Shown here: positions 7,184 to 14,008 of the stretch, piece after piece
How the letters are laid out: every line of letters starts with the position of its first letter
Numbering within the stretch: position 1 is the stretch's first letter
NCBI GenBank assembly: GCA_021791295.1
Contig: JAJYWW010000127.1
Location: forward strand, 1 to 14,008
Direction: 5' to 3'
Source of the DNA: a bacterium
Lineage (GTDB): Bacteria; SZUA-79; Acidulodesulfobacterales; Acidulodesulfobacteraceae
Length of the DNA stretch: 14,008 nucleotides
Program-made: the position numbers and the translations under genes
The notes under the pieces: model-generated
Told to the model about the DNA's origin: nothing
The model's database searches: none
What the model saw: only the letters and a program-made list of their open reading frames with translations

Positions 7184-8326
7184 TTGTCTCAAAGGTTAAT
7201 CGGCATTCTCGGGTCAAGGGGGGTAGGGAAGACTACTCTAATGCTTCAAATTATTAAGGAAAAATTCGGGATATCCGATAAGGCATTGTACATCAGCATC
7301 GACCATCCATATTTTGAGGCTAATCCTTTATACGAATTTGCGGAATATTTTTCCAAATATGGCGGAGAGCTTCTATGCATAGACGAAGTCCACAAATACC
7401 CAGACTGGTCAAGCCACATAAAAGCTATATACGACGATATTCCTAATCTTAAAATAATATTTTCGGGATCGTCAATTCTCCAAATGTCTAAACAGAAAGG
7501 GGATTTAAGCCGCAGAGCAATTATTTATCAACTTGGCGGGCTTTCTTTTCGTGAATATCTAAATATTGCGCATGGGTTTGCTTTTAATGCTTACGGTCTT
7601 GAAGAGATACTTAAAGACCATATTTCCATCGCATCCAAAATAATCGTGAATATTAAGGATATTAAAATTCTTCCTCTGTTTAAAGAATACTTAGACATAG
7701 GATATTATCCTTTTGTTTTAGAAGGAAAAGAGTTTTATCGGCAGAAGCTGACCGAAATTCTTAACCATACTCTTGAAACCGACCTTCCTTTTACCGCCGC
7801 TATTGCAATAAGACAGATTTCAAAACTAAAAAAACTTCTCTACCTTTTAGCTAAAAGCGTCCCTTTTATTCCCGATATTACAGAACTTGCAAGAAGCACG
7901 GACATTTCGAGGCCGACGATTTACGATTACCTCGAAAAACTTAAAGATGCCAGAGTTTTGCTTTTATTGCAAAAAGTCGGAAGGGGTTATGAAAATCTTT
8001 CGAAACCCGATAAATTATACCTTGAAAATACTAATCTGATGGGCGCTTTGTCTTTAACTCCCGATAAAGGAACGATGAGGGAAACATTTTTTGCCAATCA
8101 GATTATAAATGCGTATGCCGATAACCGCTTTTCCGCTAACGAACTTATCGCTATTCCTAATAATGGCGATTTTCTGATTAAAGGCAGATGGACATTTGAA
8201 GTGGGCGGTAAAAACAAAAAGGAAAAGCAGATTTCGGGAATTCCCGATAGTTACATTCTTGCAGACGAAATAACAATAGGTTCGGATAAAAGAATCCCGC
8301 TATGGCTCATGGGATTTTTATATTAG
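7184..8326 (+). CDS. AAA-type ATPase with DUF4143 C-terminal domain
   Basis: This is a P-loop ATPase of the archaeal/bacterial AAA_14-DUF4143 kind, a widespread and mostly uncharacterised family. Counted from the TTG at 7184, Walker A is GSRGVGKTT at 10-18 and Walker B is LLCIDE at 63-68. A sensor-like IIFSGSS follows at 91-97, then DLSRR with candidate arginine-finger residues and the family motif LSFREYL at 120-126. A winged-helix stretch (ITELARSTDISRPTIYDYLEKL, about 227-250) precedes the DUF4143 nuclease-like region, which runs to the end. The TTG has no Shine-Dalgarno and would delete conserved N-terminal residues, so translation probably starts about 35 codons earlier or the gene is damaged. 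These genes are common in accessory regions beside toxin-antitoxin pairs, as here. The function is unknown. Confidence 0.85.
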   Translation: MSQRLIGILGSRGVGKTTLMLQIIKEKFGISDKALYISIDHPYFEANPLYEFAEYFSKYGGELLCIDEVHKYPDWSSHIKAIYDDIPNLKIIFSGSSILQMSKQKGDLSRRAIIYQLGGLSFREYLNIAHGFAFNAYGLEEILKDHISIASKIIVNIKDIKILPLFKEYLDIGYYPFVLEGKEFYRQKLTEILNHTLETDLPFTAAIAIRQISKLKKLLYLLAKSVPFIPDITELARSTDISRPTIYDYLEKLKDARVLLLLQKVGRGYENLSKPDKLYLENTNLMGALSLTPDKGTMRETFFANQIINAYADNRFSANELIAIPNNGDFLIKGRWTFEVGGKNKKEKQISGIPDSYILADEITIGSDKRIPLWLMGFLY

Positions 8327-8364
8327 AATAAATATACCTTATCTTGTGCGCATAGGCAGGCGCA

Positions 8365-9783
8365 TCAGGCGAAACTGATAAATTTAAGCTCGGTCATTTC
8401 CTCGAGGGCATATTTTACGCCTTCCCTTCCTATGCCTGACTCTTTTACGCCGCCGTAAGGCTGATGGTCGGCTCTCGCAGTGGGAATGTCGTTAATTAAA
8501 ACGCCGCCGGTGTCGATATGTTTTATGAAATAAAGGGCATTTTTAATATCGTTGGTATATATGCCGGCCTGAAGTCCGTAAATCGAGTCGTTTACCATAC
8601 GGACGGCATCCTGAATATCTTTAAAAGGAACCGTGGAAACTATAGGCGCAAAAACTTCGAGGCACGATATTTTCATCTTTTCGGTAACGCCGGAAAATAT
8701 GGTAGGGTTCATTATGTTTCCGTTAAAGTTGCCGCCGAGTTCTATTTTTGCTCCTTCTTTGACGGCTTCTTCCACCCAGCCGATAATTCTCTGTTTGGAT
8801 TCGGAACTTATAACCGGACCTATGTCGGTAGATTCGTCCAGCGGGTCGCCGATTTTTAACTTTTTGGTTTCTTTAATAAAATGCTCTAAGAACTCCCTTT
8901 CTATATCCTGATGCACGTAAATCCTTTGAAGCGAGATACAGACCTGTCCCGAATTATAAAAAGCGCCGATTACGGCTTTTCTTGCGGCTTCTATAATATT
9001 GGCGGTTTTATCTACTATAAGAGCGGAATTGCTTCCAAGCTCCATGGTATATTTTTTAAGTCCGCCTTTAGCCATTATTTCCCTGCCGACCTTCGGGCTT
9101 CCCGTAAAACTTATCATGCGGATTTTTTCGTTAGCTACGATAGCTTCTCCGGTGTCTTTATCGCCGTAAAGCAGGTTCAGCGCATGTTCCGGCAGACCGG
9201 CTTCCAGCATAGCCTGAACAACAAAATATGCGGCAATAGAACCGTTTATAGACGGCTTGAACACGACGCTGTTTCCGGCGGCTATAGCCGGAGCTATTTT
9301 ATGGGCGGGAAGATTGACCGGAAAATTAAACGGCGTAATAGCGCCTATAATACCGACCGGAACCCTTAAATAAAAAGACAGCCTGTCTTCAAATCCCTTA
9401 ACCACGTCCATAGGTACGGTTTCGCCGTGAATTCTTTTTGCTTCTTCGGCGGCGTATTTAAAAATGTTGACTACCCTTTGAGTTTCTATAAGGGAATATT
9501 TATAAGCCTTTCCTACTTCCAAAGAAATATAATGCGCAATCTCTTTAGCGTTGCGTTTCAAAACTTCCCCTGTCTTTTCCAATATCTCGAATCTTTCGTA
9601 TGTATGAAGGCTTCTCATTTTGTGAAACCCTTTTTCTGCGGAAGATACCGCCGCTTCCACGTCCGACCTGTCTGGTTTGCTCAATAGCGCGACAGTTTCG
9701 CCGTTAAAAGGGTTAATAACTTCATAAGTTTCTTTTTTTTCAATCCATTTGCCGTTTATATAAAGATGATAATTTTTTAACAT
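8365..9783 (-). CDS. NAD(P)-dependent aldehyde dehydrogenase
   Basis: This 472-residue ALDH-superfamily enzyme oxidises an aldehyde to a carboxylic acid. The catalytic cysteine is Cys282 (NSGQVCISLQR) and the general base is Glu248 in MELG. Asn153 (PFNFPVN) and Lys176 (FKPS) bind substrate and cofactor, FTGSPKVG at 226-233 is the Rossmann turn, and Glu376 sits in LEVFAP. The set is complete, so the enzyme should be active. ELGSN replaces the usual ELGGN. The overall look is nearest the lactaldehyde/succinate-semialdehyde/GAPN-type group, but the substrate cannot be assigned from sequence. An AAGGA lies about 12 bases before the ATG, and a TTGACA promoter lies about 55 bases further upstream. 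It is convergent with the ATPase gene and divergent from queC. Confidence 0.93.
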   Translation of the reverse strand: MLKNYHLYINGKWIEKKETYEVINPFNGETVALLSKPDRSDVEAAVSSAEKGFHKMRSLHTYERFEILEKTGEVLKRNAKEIAHYISLEVGKAYKYSLIETQRVVNIFKYAAEEAKRIHGETVPMDVVKGFEDRLSFYLRVPVGIIGAITPFNFPVNLPAHKIAPAIAAGNSVVFKPSINGSIAAYFVVQAMLEAGLPEHALNLLYGDKDTGEAIVANEKIRMISFTGSPKVGREIMAKGGLKKYTMELGSNSALIVDKTANIIEAARKAVIGAFYNSGQVCISLQRIYVHQDIEREFLEHFIKETKKLKIGDPLDESTDIGPVISSESKQRIIGWVEEAVKEGAKIELGGNFNGNIMNPTIFSGVTEKMKISCLEVFAPIVSTVPFKDIQDAVRMVNDSIYGLQAGIYTNDIKNALYFIKHIDTGGVLINDIPTARADHQPYGGVKESGIGREGVKYALEEMTELKFISFA

Positions 9784-9840
9784 GATATTTAATGTTCCTT
9801 CTTATGATTATTTTATTTGGTTGATTTTAATTTTAACGCG

Positions 9841-9870
9841 ATTAAAATTCGATTTAAATTTAGATGTCAA
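9841..9870 (-). promoter_or_regulatory. Sigma70-type promoter of the aldehyde dehydrogenase gene
   Basis: On the minus strand a perfect TTGACA (9870-9865) is followed after 18 bases by TTTAAT (9846-9841), one change from TATAAT. The predicted start near 9834 gives a leader of about 50 bases carrying the AAGGA site. Confidence 0.6.
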
Positions 9871-9943
9871 TAATTATAACATAAGTATATTAAATTATAA
9901 AGATGCGGCAATCCTTTTTCCTCCACACTATATTCGAAAAATT

Positions 9944-9952
9944 TGTTATAAT
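9944..9952 (+). promoter_or_regulatory. Extended -10 promoter of queC (likely leaderless)
   Basis: TGTTATAAT is an exact extended -10 element (TG-N-TATAAT), and no good -35 is seen at 16-18 bases upstream. Transcription should begin 7-8 bases after it, at 9959-9960, which is the A of the queC ATG. No Shine-Dalgarno precedes the ATG, which agrees with a leaderless message. Confidence 0.55.
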
Positions 9953-9959
9953 AATATAA

Positions 9960-10718
9960 ATGAACATTAACGATAACGATAATATCAAGAAAGCGGTAGT
10001 ACTTTTTAGCGGCGGTTTAGATTCGACTACCGCTCTTAAAATTGCCTTAGACGAAGGATTTGAACCTGTTCCGGTTACTTTTTTTTATAACCAGAGACAC
10101 GTAACAGAAATAGAACACGCCAAAAATATAATAAATTTTTTCGGTTTAAAAAAGCATATTATAGTAAATCTTGATTTTAGCGGTATCAAAGGTTCCGCTT
10201 TAACCGACGAAAATATCAGCGTACCTAAAAATAGAATAAAAACGGAAAGAACTTGCGATACGGAAGAAACCGACGAAAAAAACGATATTCCCGCAACTTA
10301 CGTTCCCGCAAGAAATACTATTTTTTTGTCTTATGCCCTTGCCGTAGCGGAAGTCGAAAAGGCGTCGGATATTTTTATCGGAGCTAATTATATAGACTAC
10401 AGCGGGTATCCGGACTGCAGGCCGGAATATTTAGCTTCGTTTGAAAACATGGCTAATTTAGCGACTAAAGCCGGCGTAACAGGCGAGATAAGTTTTAAAA
10501 TAAACGCGCCGCTTTTGAAGTTAACCAAAAAAGACATTATCTTAAAAGCCGTCGAGATAGGAGCGCCGCTTAATCTTACCCACAGTTGTTACGACCCTAT
10601 AGACGGTCTGGCATGCGGAGTTTGCGATTCCTGCATTTTAAGAAAGCGCGGATTTGAAGAAGCCGGAATTAACGACCCGACGCAATACTTCAATCCCAAA
10701 CTTAAACTAATTCCGTAA
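9960..10718 (+). CDS. queC: 7-cyano-7-deazaguanine (preQ0) synthase
   Basis: QueC turns 7-carboxy-7-deazaguanine into preQ0 with ATP and ammonia, a step toward the queuosine tRNA base or other deazapurines. The PP-loop motif SGGLDSTT is at 17-24. Further family marks are YVPARNTIF at 114-122 and DCRPEY at 152-157. The zinc site is made by Cys210, Cys219, Cys222 and Cys225 (SCYDPIDGLACGVCDSC). The length of 252 is slightly above the usual 220-235, through a charged insert at about 85-112. The start is the only ATG before the PP-loop motif, yet it has no Shine-Dalgarno. The stop lies inside the 3' end of the convergent FMN-binding gene (17-base overlap). No other queuosine gene is in the window. 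Confidence 0.96.
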   Translation: MNINDNDNIKKAVVLFSGGLDSTTALKIALDEGFEPVPVTFFYNQRHVTEIEHAKNIINFFGLKKHIIVNLDFSGIKGSALTDENISVPKNRIKTERTCDTEETDEKNDIPATYVPARNTIFLSYALAVAEVEKASDIFIGANYIDYSGYPDCRPEYLASFENMANLATKAGVTGEISFKINAPLLKLTKKDIILKAVEIGAPLNLTHSCYDPIDGLACGVCDSCILRKRGFEEAGINDPTQYFNPKLKLIP

Positions 10719-11073
10719 CTTCTTTTACGTTAAAAACCATAACCGACCTTGCCCAGTCGAAATGAGATTTGACTTTATCGAAATTTGCGCCTTCTCCTTC
10801 AAATTTAGCTTTGCCTTTTAGCAAAAAACCGGCGCCGCCTCCCTGAAGACCGGCAACGTCTTTTGAAGCTAAAATCATCTGCACTTCGCTTCCAGCTTCT
10901 ACGTTTCTCTGTGTTTTATTCAAATGTCCGGCCGGTATTAAAAGCGTATCGTTCTGAAGAGGTTCTATATAGCTGTTCCATGTGGCGGCAAGATGTATTC
11001 CGTCGGTTCCGTGCGTTGCGAACGTCGCAGGTCCTTCATGCTTCAAAATTTCAATTATTTTTTCGTTTAGCAT
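10702..11073 (-). CDS. FMN-binding split-barrel protein, Desulfovibrio FMN-bp-like
   Basis: This 123-residue protein closely follows the layout of the small FMN-binding protein of Desulfovibrio vulgaris, a PNPOx-like split-barrel flavoprotein of about 122 residues that binds one FMN and is thought to take part in electron transfer. Shared stretches are ILKHEGPATFATHGTDGIHL (9-28), TWNSY (31-35), LIPAGHLNKTQRNV (45-58), KDVAGLQGGGAGFLLKG (71-87) and a C-terminal WARSVMVFNV. That gives the conserved barrel and likely FMN phosphate contacts. The redox partner and physiological role are not settled even in Desulfovibrio. An AAGGAG lies 10 bases before the ATG and a good promoter lies upstream. 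Its 3' end overlaps the convergent queC by 17 bases. Confidence 0.88.
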   Translation of the reverse strand: MLNEKIIEILKHEGPATFATHGTDGIHLAATWNSYIEPLQNDTLLIPAGHLNKTQRNVEAGSEVQMILASKDVAGLQGGGAGFLLKGKAKFEGEGANFDKVKSHFDWARSVMVFNVKEVTELV

Positions 11074-11122
11074 AGTCTTGTTTCTCCTTTTTGAATTTAT
11101 TTATTTAATTTTTTATTTTGTT

Positions 11123-11151
11123 ATTATACCACCGTTGATATATTTTTTAAA
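11123..11151 (-). promoter_or_regulatory. Promoter of the FMN-binding protein gene
   Basis: On the minus strand TTTAAA (11151-11146) and a perfect TATAAT (11128-11123) are 17 bases apart. Transcription would start near 11116, leaving a leader of about 40 bases that contains AAGGAG. The -35 is only a moderate match. Confidence 0.5.
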
Positions 11152-11191
11152 TTTTTAAGATTATCTTTATACTATATTCTGATATTATATG

Positions 11192-13501
11192 CTAAAGTTT
11201 AGCTATAGCTTTAGCTAAATTAAACAATAACTCCCTGAGTTTTTCGCGCGTTTTGCTTATCTCGCCGATTAAAGGCTCCGCTTCTTCATATTTTCCTTTG
11301 AGAGTTAAAGCAAGATTTTTATATGCAAGTTCATGAAGTTTTTTGTGAACGCCTCCTATCTGTTTATACTCTTTAATGCGTCCGTATTTAACTCCCGTTC
11401 CGTAATACCATATGCCGAGAGGACATTCTTTCCAGTTTTTTACTTTATTCTTATTTATAGATATATCCGCTCCTTTGTTAAGTTCCAAAACTTTGTTAAT
11501 CCAGTCGTTATGCTGGGTATATGCGAGGGCTACCGGAAAATCTTCTATATTAAGCGTTATATCTTTCCACTGAACGAGATCGTCGGGCAGTTCATATTTT
11601 TGCGTCCAATCTATTACTTTCTCGGCGGGAATAGGCCTGCCCGTATAATACCCCTGTATATTGGAACATCCCAGCATATTTAATATTATGCAGTGGTCGG
11701 CCGTTTCCGCTCCTTCGGCTATTACTTCCCTGCCGAATATGCGGGCAAGGCTTATTATGCTTTCTATAATCAGGGTATCTTCGGCATTTTCAAGCATATT
11801 TTTCACGAAAGAAATATCTATTTTAATAACTTTTACGTTAAGTTCTTTAAAATACAGAAGCGACGAATAACCGCTCCCGAAATCGTCCATAGAAAAAGTA
11901 ATGCCCGATTCCGCACTTTTTTTGATTACCTCCTTAACGTGCGCAATATTTTCTAACGCCGCCGTTTCGGTTATCTCCAATTGAATAAGCTCCGGTTTTA
12001 CCGAAGGATATTTTTTTAAAACTTTTCTAAGTTTGTCTAAAAAATCGTATTTTTGAAGCTGTTTAGCAGAAACGTTAATAGAGACCTGCCATTCGTTGCC
12101 TGATTCAGCCCATATGCTTACCTGCTTAACCGTTTCCTCCATAACGTAATCGCCGATATCGACGATAGTTTCCGAAGTTTCGGCTACCGGTATAAATTCT
12201 GCCGGCGAAATAACGCTGCCTTTATCGTCTATCCATCTTATCAGAGATTCAAAACCGAATATTTTACCGGTTTTTAAATTTACCTTAGGCTGATAATACA
12301 TAACGAATTCTTTTGCCTTAAGGGCTTTTTCTATATTGCGCAGTTTATGGTAATATTCGACCATTCCAAGCTCTTCGTCGCTGCTGAAAAAATTAACCAT
12401 ATTTTTTCCCATAGCTTTCGACTTATACATCGCCTGTCCGGCCATTCTTATCAAAGTATCGGGATCGGCTTTTTTGGAATTTAAATCTGCCGCTTTAGTA
12501 ACGCCTACGCTTGCTTTTAAGTCTATTTTTAAGCCGTCCGAAACATAAGGAAGGTTAATTTCTTTAAGTACGTCTTTTGCTATAGCGGAAATATCTTCGC
12601 CGGAATCTTTATAAAACAAAGCAATGCCGAATTCGTCGCCTCCAAGTCTTGAAACGTAAAAAGAATCTTTATTATATCTGCTTTTTGCAAATTTCAAAAG
12701 CCTGTCGGCGATAACCTTTAAAATCTCGTCACCCGTCGTCGTTCCGTAAAAATCGTTAACCGCTTTAAGGTCGTCCAGGTCTAAAATAATTACGGCGACG
12801 TTGCCGCCGAAGCGGCGGCCTTTTTCTATCTGCTTATTAATCTCTACCTCAAACGTTTCGAAGTTGGGAAGGTCGGTAAGCGCATCGTATTTCGCGGCAT
12901 GCCCTACTTTTTTCTCCGCGTATTTCTTAAACTTCTCGAATTTATTTTCTATAGCGCGCAGATGTATTTTATCTATAGCGCTTTCCATTAATTTTACAAT
13001 TCTTTCAAGAAGATTTACGGTATCTTGATTGAATAAACCTATTTTGTCGGATACTGCTGCAAGGACGGCGTAAATTTTGCCGTCTTTAAATACCGGAAGA
13101 GTAGCCGCCGAAAGCCATTTGTATTTTTTTAAAAAATCGGCAAAAGGTTTCATTAAAGGATCTTTAAGATGATCGTTGTTATATAATATTTTCTCTAATC
13201 TCCAAGTCCTTGCCGCTAAAGTCTGATTTTCCGGAGTATCTTTAATGCTGATTTTTATATGTTTTAAAGCATCTATGCCGGGACCGTAAGCGGCAAAATA
13301 TTTAAAAAGCATATTCCTGCCGGGAGAACCGATCCATACGGCGCTGAAAAGTCCGCATTCCACCACCGCCTTTGAAACGTTATCGAAAAGCTCACGTTCT
13401 GTTTCCGCATAATAAATAGCTTCGGAAGCATCGGCAAGCGCTTTGTAAAAAGATTTAAGAATTACTAATTTATCCTGCTCATAAGAGCTTTTGCGAATCA
13501 T
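11192..13501 (-). CDS. GAF-GGDEF-EAL cyclic-di-GMP enzyme with C-terminal CZB zinc domain
   Basis: This 769-residue cytosolic signalling protein has no membrane segments. A GAF sensor domain covers about 20-180, a GGDEF diguanylate cyclase domain about 200-370 and an EAL phosphodiesterase domain about 385-635. The cyclase signature RLGGDEF is intact (GGDEF 287-291), but the RxxD inhibitory site is absent. The EAL motif reads ESL (418-420). The other phosphodiesterase residues are present: Asn476, Glu509, Asp539/Asp540 (DDFGSGYSSL), Lys560, Glu596 (EGAET) and Gln616. From about 655 to the end is a CZB (chemoreceptor zinc-binding) domain, with ligands likely His664, Cys693 (CPLGIWYY), His719 and His723. 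In E. coli DgcZ a CZB domain lets zinc inhibit the cyclase. A weak AAGG precedes the ATG. The net activity cannot be decided. Confidence 0.93.
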   Translation of the reverse strand: MIRKSSYEQDKLVILKSFYKALADASEAIYYAETERELFDNVSKAVVECGLFSAVWIGSPGRNMLFKYFAAYGPGIDALKHIKISIKDTPENQTLAARTWRLEKILYNNDHLKDPLMKPFADFLKKYKWLSAATLPVFKDGKIYAVLAAVSDKIGLFNQDTVNLLERIVKLMESAIDKIHLRAIENKFEKFKKYAEKKVGHAAKYDALTDLPNFETFEVEINKQIEKGRRFGGNVAVIILDLDDLKAVNDFYGTTTGDEILKVIADRLLKFAKSRYNKDSFYVSRLGGDEFGIALFYKDSGEDISAIAKDVLKEINLPYVSDGLKIDLKASVGVTKAADLNSKKADPDTLIRMAGQAMYKSKAMGKNMVNFFSSDEELGMVEYYHKLRNIEKALKAKEFVMYYQPKVNLKTGKIFGFESLIRWIDDKGSVISPAEFIPVAETSETIVDIGDYVMEETVKQVSIWAESGNEWQVSINVSAKQLQKYDFLDKLRKVLKKYPSVKPELIQLEITETAALENIAHVKEVIKKSAESGITFSMDDFGSGYSSLLYFKELNVKVIKIDISFVKNMLENAEDTLIIESIISLARIFGREVIAEGAETADHCIILNMLGCSNIQGYYTGRPIPAEKVIDWTQKYELPDDLVQWKDITLNIEDFPVALAYTQHNDWINKVLELNKGADISINKNKVKNWKECPLGIWYYGTGVKYGRIKEYKQIGGVHKKLHELAYKNLALTLKGKYEEAEPLIGEISKTREKLRELLFNLAKAIAKL

Positions 13502-13553
13502 AAACGGAGCCTTTATTTTTATTAATTTATTTAAATTTTACATTACTTTTATA

Positions 13554-14008
13554 TTAAATTCTACCGCATAAAACGGAATAAGAACAGAAGCCGCATATTT
13601 TTTTTATATCGGATTCTTTTTTAACTAAGTCGAAATATTCCGAATTTATTATATCTTCTATGAGCATACCGATAAATTTTGCATACGCGTTTAAAAGATT
13701 AGCGTCCTTTAAATCTACCGAACGTTCTTCGTTTTTTTTAATCCCCCATAATTTAGCGGCAATATTGAAATGTCCGACGCCTTTGCGGGCGGAATAAAGA
13801 ATTATATAAAGCGGCAGTTGTACGGATTTAACCCTTTTCAGCCATTCGTCCCTGTTTTCAGCCGCAGGTATAAAATTTTTATCCGGACAGGTCAGCGACG
13901 CTCCGGTTTTATAATCTATAATAGAGTGTTCGCCGAATTTTTCTATAATTAAATCGGCTCTGCCCGTAAGTTTTATTTCTTTTTCGCCGCCGTCCGCCAG
14001 TTTTACCT
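13554..14008 (-). CDS. Partial PD-(D/E)XK nuclease, RecB/AddB-type C-terminus with Fe-S cysteines
   Basis: Only the last 150 codons are in the window; the gene runs off the right edge and ends at a TAA (13556-13554). Numbered from the first whole codon, GRADLIIE (15-22) gives the first catalytic Asp, IIDYKTG (29-35) the DxK pair, and VQLPLYIIL (62-70) the QxxxY motif of the RecB nuclease family. The end, CGFCSYSVLC (138-147), has CxxCx5C spacing, the same as the last three cysteines of the AddB iron-sulphur staple, whose first cysteine lies far upstream. The gene is probably the nuclease subunit of an AddAB-like double-strand-break repair enzyme. A CRISPR Cas4 or another RecB-family nuclease cannot be fully excluded without the N-terminus. 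It ends 52 bases before the GGDEF/EAL gene on the same strand. Confidence 0.75.
   Translation of the reverse strand, partial: VKLADGGEKEIKLTGRADLIIEKFGEHSIIDYKTGASLTCPDKNFIPAAENRDEWLKRVKSVQLPLYIILYSARKGVGHFNIAAKLWGIKKNEERSVDLKDANLLNAYAKFIGMLIEDIINSEYFDLVKKESDIKKICGFCSYSVLCGRI

Noticed and set aside
8348..8370. Short direct repeat GCGCATAGGC / GCGCATCAGGC between the convergent ATPase and dehydrogenase genes
   Set aside because: It is only about 10 bases, imperfect, and partly inside the dehydrogenase stop; there is no matching copy that would make it an attachment site.
8518..9687. Long plus-strand reading frames opposite the aldehyde dehydrogenase
   Set aside because: They are antisense shadows of a gene with complete ALDH motifs and have no motifs or ribosome binding sites of their own.
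9782..9970. 62-residue plus-strand reading frame between the aldehyde dehydrogenase gene and queC
   Set aside because: It has no ribosome binding site, covers the divergent promoter region, overlaps both neighbours' starts and has no family-like features.
11191..11215. Inverted repeat GCTAAAG...CTTTAGC at the end of the GGDEF/EAL gene
   Set aside because: The symmetry comes from Ala-Lys/Leu codons of the tail LAKAIAKL, and no T-run follows on the minus strand, so it is not a convincing terminator.

Overview
The window is a compact, strongly A+T-rich bacterial chromosome segment. It reads as a Gram-negative (diderm) bacterium: it carries a Kdo transferase for lipid A/LPS (waaA), next to a small Trm112/YcaR-type zinc protein and cysS. 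A close look-alike of the small FMN-binding protein of Desulfovibrio suggests an anaerobic, Deltaproteobacteria-like lineage. That placement is an inference from a few genes, not a phylogeny.

Layout. Bases 1-3360 (minus strand) form a tight operon, cysS > Trm112/YcaR-like > waaA > an unfinished membrane-anchored ORF cut by the left edge. Bases 3361-3520 are a divergent regulatory region with a helically phased array of 11-bp TTAACA-like direct repeats. Bases 3521-6103 (plus) hold two unrecognised genes in tandem: a 476-residue protein with a C-terminal HNH-type nuclease motif and a 366-residue helical protein ending in TPR-like repeats. Bases 6134-6862 (minus) are an AbrB-antitoxin/PIN-toxin module with a good sigma70-type promoter. 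Bases 6863-7183 hold that promoter, a palindromic operator-like site, a forward promoter and the apparent N-terminal part of the next gene. Bases 7184-8326 (plus) encode an AAA/DUF4143-type ATPase that lacks a normal start codon where its homologous region begins. Bases 8365-9783 (minus) encode an aldehyde dehydrogenase, divergent from queC (9960-10718, plus; 7-cyano-7-deazaguanine synthase), which looks leaderless. queC overlaps tail to tail with an FMN-binding split-barrel protein (10702-11073, minus). Bases 11192-13501 (minus) encode a GAF-GGDEF-EAL protein ending in a CZB zinc-binding domain. The right edge cuts a RecB/AddB-type PD-(D/E)XK nuclease with an iron-sulphur cysteine cluster (13554-14008, minus).

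Most of the window is housekeeping: translation, LPS, queuosine/preQ1, redox and c-di-GMP signalling. The accessory part is about 3.4-8.3 kb (HNH/TPR pair, toxin-antitoxin, AAA/DUF4143). The least explained items are the HNH/TPR pair with its phased-repeat promoter, the divergent WaaA, the odd start of the ATPase gene and the zinc-domain-tailed c-di-GMP enzyme. No rRNA, tRNA, CRISPR array or insertion sequence was seen.
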